A DNA stretch of 64,000 nt from Gymnothorax reevesii. Its lineage: Eukaryota > Chordata > Actinopteri > Anguilliformes > Muraenidae. Location: the NCBI GenBank assembly GCA_029721435.1, contig CM056580.1:78269367-78333366 (forward strand), given 5' to 3'. Made by a program: the position numbers and the translations under genes. This document shows positions 52,901 through 63,500 of the stretch, piece after piece. The notes under the pieces were generated by a model, which was not told the origin of the DNA, did no database searches, and worked only from the letters and a program-made list of their open reading frames with translations. Position 1 is the first letter of the stretch. Each line of letters begins with the position of its first letter.

Positions 52901-54547
52901 GTATCTCAATTTAGCTTTTTATCTATGGCAACACTTATATGGAAGAAGGTAAACATTTAAGGCTAGATTCAATCAGTAATTGTCACTAATGTGGGTGTGT
53001 CCCTCGCCATATGAAAGATCTTTTGACAAAAAATTCTCATCCCATATATCTCAAATTTTAAAGGGGAAGTCAGGGCTAAATCATAATGCTGTTTTATACC
53101 AACATAATTAGTAAACAAGTAGTACCAGGAACAACAACCCTGCCCCTCGCACATACTTTGACCTACTTTTCCGAAATTGAATAGGCATCTATTCTGGGTC
53201 AGTGGCAATCCCTAAACCAAATTTTGGGTGAATCTGGCCATTCGTTTTGCTGCTGAAGCGTTAACAAACAAACAAACACAGAAACAAACCGAGCCAAAAA
53301 CAATACCCCTTGCCCTCACCTTTTGGGTGGGGCAGGGCGGGGTAATAAATATTGTAAAAATGTGGAATTTTTGTTTTCAAAGATGAGATAAATGAGGCTT
53401 TATTCCTCCTAATTAGTTGTTGTTTGCTTCAACGGTCGCCTGATAATGACGTAACGTCGCCCGAGAATGACGAACCCTCGCCCTTCGCCCAGAGGTATGC
53501 GCTGTTATTGAGTTGGATAGTGTGATTGTCCCAGTCCATTATTTTATGACAAAAGATTGTTCAATATGGCTCATTGGCTAGTTGCACAAGATGGTGTTAA
53601 GTACTTTCTGAAATGCGCAGGTTTGCTTCAACACTAACGGTTTGCCTCTGTCACTTATCAGTATCAGATGCTGAGCAGATGACAGGTATATCATCCCGGA
53701 TATGTGATTTTAGCTATCGCCGATATTCCCAGGATTTGGCTTAATTGTTTCGGTTTTATCATGAATTTACTTTGACATTTTCTGATGCAACTACCTAGCT
53801 AGTTCTGCTAGGTAGTTCTCGTTATGGTTTTCTTAGATGTACTCAACTAACCATAGCGACAGAAGTGATGGTCCTGAGAGTGCAACTGACGCCGAGTGGG
53901 AAGGTAAACAAAGTATCGTCAATATTAAAATATGCATCGATAGAATGTTAGATTAACGAAATGGCATTTTGACGTTATGGAATATTTACACATTAATTAC
54001 CAGATATTTTCACATTTGTTGTCTGTCACTTAAAGCCAGTTCATCACCAGTGAGATCGGCTGGAAATGTGATGCTAGTTAAAAACCCTCGGGGGCTGCTT
54101 GATAGCTCACTCGGTAGAGCATCGCGTTGAGAAGCAAAAGTTGCGGATTTGAGCCCCGCTTCGTACCAGCTGGCAGTGGTCGGCAGCTTTTTCAGAGTAG
54201 CGCACTATTGGCTATAGCGCTACAGGGTTGCAAATTGGGAAGGGACTGCCGGGAAGGGAATATAATAGTTGCCTTGTTCGTTGCTCAAGCACCTCCTGTT
54301 GGCCAAAAGGGCGCTCGTCACGAAGATTCGAAGTCTGTTCATGTCTGGGTATCCCCCGCCCTCGTTCTGAACTTGCGAAGATACAACCATTGAGTGTATA
54401 AGACGCACTGGCTGACAGGCGCGTGCTTCGGAGGAAAGCCTCGAACTGTCTACACTCTCCTGAGTTGGCAGCAAGGAGTAGCATACGAGCAAGACTTGTA
54501 CATAGTTCACCAATGGGGCATTCCAGATTCAGGTGGGATTGGAGATG

Positions 54548-54578
<31 letters not shown>

Positions 54579-57500
54579 ACCCTCTTGTTTCTCGGTGGAG
54601 CAACTGATGTCTCATTAAGAGGGCCAATGAACAAACATCGGTCACGGGTAATCAAGACAAATCTTGCGAACATCATTCGTGGTTAATTAAGCCAAATCCT
54701 GGGAATATCGCAGATAGCTAAAAACACATATCCGGGATGATATACCTGTCATCTGCTCAGGATCTCATATAGACTGATAAGTGACAGAAGTAAACTGGTA
54801 ATGTTGAAGCAACCCTGTGTATTTCAGAAAGTACTTAACTCGTGCAACTAGCCAATGGGCCTTATTGAACGATGTTTTGTCATAAAATAATGGACTGGGA
54901 CAATCGCACTATCCAACACAAAACGGTGCATACCTCTGGACGAAGGGCGACGGTTCGTCATTCTTGGGCAACGTTGTCATTATCATGCGACCGTTGAAGC
55001 AGACAACAACTAAGTAGGAGGAATAAAACCTCATTTATCTCATCTTTGAAAACAAAAATTCCACATTTTTGTATTTTACGATATTTATCTACTAATTATG
55101 TTTGTATAAAACAGCATTATGATTTAGCCCTGAGTTCCCCTTTAACTATCACTGTTCATACTATCATGTGGTAGAAAAAGAAGAGCGAGCAATTTCATGT
55201 TATTAAGGTTTACAAAGGAATAATCTATGTAATTGTGCTGTGACCTTGAAAATGACCTCAAGGACACCAAAAACATCTGTTATCACGGGACCCCTTACGA
55301 ACATGTTAATGCTAAAAATGAGCAAAATGGGTCAACTTGTTCTTGAGTTATTGCATTCACAAGGTTTACCACGGCAAAATCTGTGTAATTGCGCTGTGAC
55401 GTCGAAAATGACCTGAAGGTCATCAAATTCGGTGGGTTCGCGGGACCCCCCAGTACATGTTGATGGTGAATATGAGTAAAATCGGTCCACTGGTTCTTGA
55501 GATATTGCGCAAACACCAACAGGACGGACGTATGGACAGATGGAGCTGAATACTATGTCATCTGCTCCGCACTTTGGGACAGCAACTAATTGGTTAATTT
55601 TTCTAAAGAAAGAAGGCACTGGTGAGCTCTGGAACACTCAAAAGCCCAGAGGTTTTTGGATGATGAGGGTTTTGGATGACGGAACAGTTCTTTCCCTGGT
55701 GAAGACAGAGTGCATCAGAACAGTTTGCCAGAGAAGTAGACCCTACAGGAGTTGCATGTATCTGTGTCAAAGACACAGACAATCAAGAGGAGACTTAACC
55801 TGAGTCAATATAAAGGGATTAGCTGAGGATTTAAACCACAAGTACGCCTTTAAAGCAGAAGACCAGATTGGAATTTGACAAGGAACTTCTAAAAACACAC
55901 ACAGTTCTGGAACAACGTCCTGAGGACGAGTGAGACGTTGCTCAACTTGCACCAGAATGATGGGAAGAGAAGGGAACGGGAGGAAACTGCCCATGATCTG
56001 AAACACACCACCTCATCTGAGAAGCCCAGTGGGAGTTATGTCATACCTTGAGCTGACAATGGCATTGTTGCCCTTATATTTACTAGCCACCACCACTAAG
56101 TGGAGCAGGGTATACTGCAAGGGAGCCCTTCCATCCATTTGTCCAATCTGTCCAGAAAAGTAGGGGCAAGTTTTCTCAGAAACAAGCTACTTTGCTTGGG
56201 TGAATGAAATTGTGTGTGCGCGCGTGTGTGCGCGTGTGAATGTGCGCGTGTGTTAGTAGTTATGACCTTTAATGGGTTTGAAAATGAGATTCTATATTGA
56301 TAATAATGTCTTCTTGCTGATTTTGCTACAGCTGACAATAACTGCCTAACAAATTCTGGACTGTAAAGGGCTATATTATTTGTTCAGATAATAAAAACTC
56401 ATTGGACTGAACTTCTCGGTGCAGATGGACGGTGACCTCAGGCTCACTGCGAAAGCAACTCAAGACTTTTTTTTATTTAGGCAAAGAAATGGAATAATCT
56501 TGGGCAAATGGCAAAGTCAATCACATTACCAGAATCAAATTGACTGCCTTTTCTGAAAACAAGAATGGAGGCATAATGTCCCAAAAATAAGCAGAGAGTG
56601 AAGATGGCTGCTGTGAAAGCCTGGCAGGAGATGACCAGAGAAGAAAGCCGGTATCTGATGGTGTTGTTGGATTCTGGTTTCAAACCAGTCATTCACTGAA
56701 AACTGGAATTTAATTTTTTGACTTTTTTTACCCTCTGCCCGACTTCAGGCCGAAGGGTATTGTCATCAGTTCGTCGTCTGTCTGTCCGTCTGTGCACTTC
56801 TAAAGTCAGCATCAATAAACTAGTTACCCATGCCAAAACATTCGCGGTAATGTAGGGAATCCAGGCCAGGAAAGACTTTTTCAGATCGGACCATTTTTTG
56901 GGGGAAAAACGGCATTTTTGGCGTTTTTGAAAAAAAACATTGTCGTGAACTGATTTTGATGAAGCATTTGAGCTGGGGGGTTTATACCTGGGGGAACGAT
57001 CATATATAAGCGGGGCTCTAGATTAGTGAAAAAAAATTTTAATTTCCTAAATTTTTGTAGGATTTTGGGCATTTTTGTATTTTTAAATGTATGTTCTGTG
57101 GAATTTTACTTTGGTTATTGTGTAATTGTTCTGGGACACTTCATAAGTCAGGCCGAGGGTGTTCAAACGCGGGCGTTTCTTGTTTTTTTTTCCAATTACT
57201 TTTAAGCCCTGGAAGAGCTATGAAGGAAAATGTAGTTCCTACATCATTCCAACAGTGTTTTAGGCAAAACCCTACTTTTAAAGTCAAAAGGTCTAGAGCA
57301 TCTCAGTTTCATTTCAGATCCTTTGGGGTGGTGTTCCGAGTCAAAATGAAAAAAATTTTGACACTTTTGAGATGCAGTGCTTGACTGACCGGACTGCTTA
57401 TGTGTGCCTATTTTTGATTATACACACCAAGTGTGTATATTCGTACACATGCTCATGTGTTTCTATCGATGTATATTTGCACTTATGCTCATGTGTTTGT

Positions 57501-60500
57501 ATGCGTGTATGTTTGCATATTTGCTCATGTGTTTGTATGTGTGTATGTTTGCACATTTGCTCATGTGTTTGTATGTGTGTATGTTTGCACATTTGCTCAT
57601 GTGTTTGTATGTGTGTATGTTTGCACATTTGCTCATGTGTTTGTATGTGTGTATGTTTGCACATTTGCTCATGTGTTTGTATGTGTGTATGTTTGCACAT
57701 TTGCTCATGTGTTTGTATGTGTGTAGGTTTGCACATTTGCTCATGTGTTTGTATGTGTGTATGTTTGCACATTTGCTCATGTGTTTGTATGTGTGTATGT
57801 TTGCACTTTTGCTCATGTCTTTGTATGTGAGTATATTTACACACAGGCTCATGTGCTTGTATGTGTTCATTTCAGGGTGATGAAAGCGCTGGGCAGTGTA
57901 GGAGTTCCTGTACCGAAGGTCATTGCCCTTTGTGAGGATTCCAGGTGAGGCTCAGTGTCACCAGTCAACCTGAAGCCCCATGGGAAATATTCAGCATAAA
58001 AGTCACTGTCCTGAAACGAAGACTGACTGAGCTGTTGGTAGTTAGGGGAAAATTTTGATTGATAGATAGCATATATATTTATATGACTGGCCTGCACAGA
58101 CCCCTGAACTCAATCTTGACAAAAACAGCTGGGAAAGCAAAATCTGAGCTTGCCTCAAGATCACTAACTGACCTCAATAATGATTTATTGTCCCGAAAGG
58201 AGGTAAATTCCCATTGTAATGTTTTAACATCGGGTAGGTCGCCATTCCAGCAGAGCAGAGGCCGTTACTGCTGCAAAGAAGGTTGGTGGCCAACTCCATA
58301 TTAATGCCCATGATTTTGGAATGAGATGTTGGATGAACCAGTGTCCATATACCTTTGGCTTTGAATTTTAGATCTATATATGAGTGGACATGCAGCTGGT
58401 GTGTTTATTCTCTAGAGAAAAGAGTATTTGGCTCCTTCCAGATTTCTTTTTACTATTATTTTTATTATTTTTACTTATTTGTCACATATAAATGTTTTAG
58501 ATCATTCAGATAATTTTAATACAAGACAAGGATAACGTGAGTTAACATAAGATGCAGCTTTTAAATTACCATTTCATTTCATGAAGTAAAGGGTTATTCA
58601 AAACCTACAGTGTGTTACTCCCATTGTATACTGGATTCATGACAGCACTTTGACGAGCCACTCCAAAACCTTCATTTTGTTTCTTTTAAGCCATTCATTG
58701 GTGGACTTACTTTTGTGTTACTGATCTTTGTCCTGCTGCATAACCTAACTACTATTGAGTTTTGGATCACAAACTGATAGCTGGACATTCTCTGTCCGTA
58801 TTTTCTGGTAGAGAGCAGAATTCATGGTTCCCCGTATTATGGCAAGTCATTCAGGTCCTGAAGCAGCTGCTCCTGCCCATCACACTACCACCACCATGGT
58901 TGACTGTTGGTATGACGTTTTCATTGTGGGATGTTGTGCCGGCTTTACCAAAGGTGTTATAAATGGGACCTATGTCTCCCAGAAAATTCCACCTTTGACT
59001 CATCTGTCCACAGAATTGGAGTGGGGGGGGATCATCAAAAGGTGGCAAATATGAGACAAGCCTTTGTTTTCTTTTTTTAGTCAGCAGTAGTTTTTCTCTT
59101 GTAGCTGTCCCATGGATGCCAATTTTGCCCAGTCTCTTGCCTCTGAAGTCTTACTTGCTTACCTTTACTGAGTTGAGACCTGCAAATCTATAGATGCGAG
59201 TCTTGATTCTGTAGTGACCTGGATAAGCTGTTAGTGCTCTCTTGGAGGAATTTGGTTGGCTGGCCACTCCTGGGAAGGATCACACTGATCTCTGCTTTCT
59301 TTATTAGTTGGTAATTGCTCTCATTGTGGTTCACTCGAGTCCCTGAGCCTTGGAAATGGCTTTGAAACTATTTACAGACTGATCAATGTCAAAGACTATG
59401 TTTCTCATTGTTCTTGAGTTTCTTTAGATTTGACGGGGCGTGCGGTAATTGTGCCTGGGCATGTCTACTGAAATGACTAAGGGGGAAATTACTTTTTCAT
59501 ATGGGGGCAGGTAGGGTTGGATAGCTTTTTTCCTCCAGTAATTGAACTGGTTATTAAAAAATGCATTTGGTGTTTATCTGTGTTACCTTAGTCTTATTTT
59601 AATTTTAGGTAGATGATCTGTCACAAATATGCTAAAATAAGAGAAATCGGGACGGGCAAGTCCCGATACATAGATGGACAGACGGGTGGTCGGTTTAAAG
59701 ATGAATACATGAATGAATTGTGGTTAACCCCTTGGAGCAGATATAGATGCTGGTGTCTAAATTCTGAAACTCAATTCCAAAATAATTCTGTAATAGAATT
59801 TCCAAATGTCTTGCTTCGCTGGCATAATTTTCCACAGTCTCAGAAAACTAAGATATGAAGCGTAAATAGGCTCACGCATAACTGGAAAAATTGGCATGAT
59901 TTGTATACTTATTTTTATTTGTATCGATGCGTAATAATCTGAGGACTCCCTATCTTGGCTGTTATATCAGTGTTATTGGCACTCCCTTCTACTTGATGGA
60001 GTACTGTGCTGGACGAGTGTTTCTGGACCCCTCTCTGCCTGGACTTTCCCCAGAGGAGCGCCGGGCGGTGTACGAGGCCATGACTGCAGTCCTCTGTAAA
60101 ATTCATCGTGTGGACGTCAAGGCTGTGGGTCTGGAGGACTACGGAAAGCCAGGCAGGACAAGCAGCACGGCCTCACATCAGTATTATTCCTGCTTCACAC
60201 AGTTTAAAGGAAACTTGTACTAGTTTTGAAATCATTAAATAAATTGATTTTTTATTCAAATCTGAGACCAAATTCCTCTTCTCTATTATTTTGGTTAAAT
60301 ACATGATTTCTGTGAAGGGTCCGTGTTGTGAGATTGCACTAGGGTTACTCGCGGGCATGTGATCCATAAGTGGCTCCCTGATTAATGATTGTTTACCAGG
60401 TGCCCGACCCTCTCTGAGACCGTCCCTCTCCTCCCTCAGGTGAGTACGTGGCTCGCCAGGTGTACCGCTGGACGAAGCAGTACAGGGCTAGCGAGACTCA

Positions 60501-63500
60501 CCCCATACCAGCCATGGAGAGACTGATTCAGTGGTTCCCTGAGCACCTACCAAAGAAGGAGAGAACCGCTGTGGTGCACGGGGACTTTAGGTGAGCGTGA
60601 GACCAGCACCCACACGCTTGTGCACACCACACTCACACACGCACAATGGACAAATGTTCTCACACACACACACAAACACACACACACACTCTCGCGCACA
60701 TGCTTAACCCCTTAGACTGACTTTTTCACTTAAGTTTTCCCTTTAACCTCTCTGTGCTGATGTAGCGGACATGGAGCTGCTCTATTTATACATGCAGGTG
60801 CACTATTAGATGGCACACTCGGGTCAGTTATCGAGTATTTATAAACCAGCCGAGCTTGAACACTGTTTAGAATATGGCTGAGTTTGGTCCCATCCCTGTT
60901 TCCCAGGAGCTGCATGAATTAAACTCCTCAGCTAAGCCTGATGTACTAATGGCTCAATATACTTGCCCATAGTATCTATTCAGCAGTTCAAAAACATTAT
61001 CTCTTGCAACAGAAAAAAATCCTTGTCCTTTGTAGAAACCACTTCAGCTACAGTGAGCCAATGGTATCCCAATTAAGCAGTAAAGAAAAATAAATTTTCT
61101 GAAGCTAAAAATGTACTTGGTACTGATAGTATGTCATTATAGTCATCGCATATCAAAAATGCGTAATTCCCTACCGTGTATTTACTTGCAAATTCCTCCA
61201 TTGACGAATTTATTGCGCTCTTATGTCCTCCTAAGTACTCTCCTTGATTAGCCAGGCTCTCAATGGCTTACTTAGGCTGATCTGCGTAACGCACAGTTAT
61301 ATTCCACGCCCACGTGAAACTTCCCAGATAATGATCTATTGACACATTTTTTATCCAATTTCAGTGAGCATAAACTTTCCACAGTAACTGAAAGACATTG
61401 ATTGGACCATCAGAAATATTTAAACCTTTGTGCAACAGCAGTAAGGTAGTACTTTCTTAATGTTGTGCAAAAATTAAAATGATGCAATTGCGCAGAGCAA
61501 AAAAGACTTCCAAAACTGGCCTGAAGTGCTCACTTGCATTTACAGGATTTAAATGAGATAAGGACTTGGTAAAATGGAATTATTCTGAATGAAACCGAAC
61601 TGGAGGGTTCCTGCTCATGAATAGATCTAAGTCTATGGAGGAACTCGGTGAAGAGAGGTTTTGTTCATTTTATGAGTGCCATTTTATATATATATTTTTT
61701 TTTATTTATGGCTGGCTGTTTTTTATTCTTTGTTTACCACAACCATGATTTTTGGCATTGGTTTGTAAGAGTAACTGTTAGTCTTTGCTAATAATACTGC
61801 ATGTGATGGTAATTTGCTCAGTTTGGCTCTTTATTTTCGAATTATACCGTATTTAATGAAATTGATAGCCAAGGTTTTGGCTCGTTTAAAATGGGAACAG
61901 CTGAAGCACTTTGGTAGACCCTCTGCTACATTACTCCGTTGGTGAGTTATATTTTCAAGATGATTTTTTTTGTTTGCAGCCCTTTTCTCCACCGAAATAA
62001 TGAAAATAAATTGAGAAATGATGTCAATTGACCCATTCCTTTCCTCTCTGAACCTGCTATCTTGAATTATAAAGCCTTAAATAAGTTAATGTATTAATAG
62101 CCAGATTTTGCTTCTGTGCAAAGGGGTTTAGTAGATTCAGTATTTAGTTCCTATTGCAGGACAGTGTCACAAACATATTCAATATCTGTTGGCTGCTGCG
62201 CTTCACTAAAGCTGCATTACATTCTTATTGATTATATCCCCGAACGGCGAATGGCGTTTCGGGAATATTATGTTTTTGGTCCGGCCGCCGCCGCCGCACA
62301 ACCCTTCAGTAATTTTTCAATTAGAAATTTCATGTTTTGCATATAAGTATTATGAAGAGGAAGAACTGATTCGATTTTGGACAATTTACAATTTCTAGAT
62401 TGGCCACCAGGGGCCAAAAACGGAAAAATCACTGTTTTTAATCATATCTCTGGAAATATTTGTCCGATTGACCTCAAATCAAATGCAAATGAAAGGTTAT
62501 GACCTGAGGATGTGTCCCGCAATGACATATCGGTTTGGCCCAAAATTTTGACACAAGGTGGAGCTTTGTCACATAAAATTCACCATTTTTGCCATATCTT
62601 TGGAACCATTTGTCCAATTGACATGAAACTATGTGCCACTGCAAGGTCATGACCTCACACCGTGTGAAATGATGACATCATAACTGTATGGTTCAATATT
62701 TTGCCACCAGGTGGCGCTTTGTGATGGAAAATTACCATTTTGGCCATATCTTCAGAACCATTTGTCCGATTGACCTGAAATTAAGTTCAAATGAAAGTCA
62801 AGGATTGGGAATTGGAGGATTGGAGGCGTTCGGGGATATACCCCAAGCCGTCGCCTCCGACGGCATAAGCCTAGTTGAAATATGCAAACCCAGGACGCCA
62901 TGTTTGGATGGCCACTGCAATATACCAAATGGATAATATGTAGATCTTGTACATAATTTTATACATGTTTCCTTGTAGTTCAGCATGACACATTTGGGGT
63001 CGTTGGAAACCTCTGGATCTCCGCTAGAATTTATATTAGGTCTGAAGGTCTGGGTTTGAATACGGCAGCTGCATTTTTAGGACCCGTTTGTGGGTCCTTA
63101 GTTTTATGGGGTTAAACACACTCACAAAAACACATAGTCGGCAAATGTTTACAGCCTTTTTCCTCTGCTCATTTTCTAGGCTGGATAACCTGGTTTTCCA
63201 TGCAGAAAAGCCAGAGGTGGTGGCTGTGCTGGACTGGGAACTCTCCACTTTAGGGGATCCTCTGTGTGATCTGGCAACCAGCTGCCTTGCCCACTTCCTG
63301 CCTCCTGACTTCCCTATCCTGCGAGGTTAGCATCACCACAGCCCTGAGGATTTTTACTTCATTCACTAAACCGACCTCAAATGCGTCTGTTTTTCTCAAC
63401 TGAGTGAATGGCCTCTATTGTGTTTGAGTGCAGGTATACTCATTGACTGTGTGTCCTGTGCGCTGTTCAGGGATCAGTGTGCCGGGACTCTCCAGTTTAG

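Larger units (their letters stand above)
53062..55141. mobile_element. TTAA-flanked long-inverted-repeat element, 2.08 kb (acad10 intron 6)
   Basis: TTAA (53058-53061) is followed by AGGGGAAGTCAGGGCTAAAT. The other end is its inverted copy, followed by TTAA (55142-55145). Arms pair over about 450 bp, for example GAGATAAATGAGG (53383 onward) with its complement near 55030, and CCCAGGATTTGGC near 53738 with its complement near 54692. The left arm carries an inserted hairpin-ended repeat (53127-53345), and the middle carries a SINE (54089-54580). Kolobok or piggyBac origin is an inference from the target site. Confidence 0.82.
60708..63111. mobile_element. TTAA-type element interrupted twice (acad10 intron 9)
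   Basis: The outer left end CCCCTTAGACTGAC (after TTAA at 60704-60707) and right end TTTATGGGG (before TTAA at 63112-63115) match the 376-bp copy at 46625-47000. The copy here is split by a second TTAA element (60747-62126) and by a hairpin-ended element (62231-62874). Confidence 0.8.

Noticed and set aside
54089..54165. Possible functional tRNA gene
   Set aside because: Only A-box and B-box-like words are present, the cloverleaf cannot be folded well by eye, and the segment is the head of a SINE with body and poly-A tail.
57447..57862. Regular 36-bp repeats that could suggest a CRISPR array
   Set aside because: The units are head-to-tail with no unique spacers, and the setting is an intron of a vertebrate gene.
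57372..57880. Frames of up to 158 codons on both strands
   Set aside because: They are produced by the 36-bp minisatellite, whose unit length keeps every frame open; the array is intronic in acad10.
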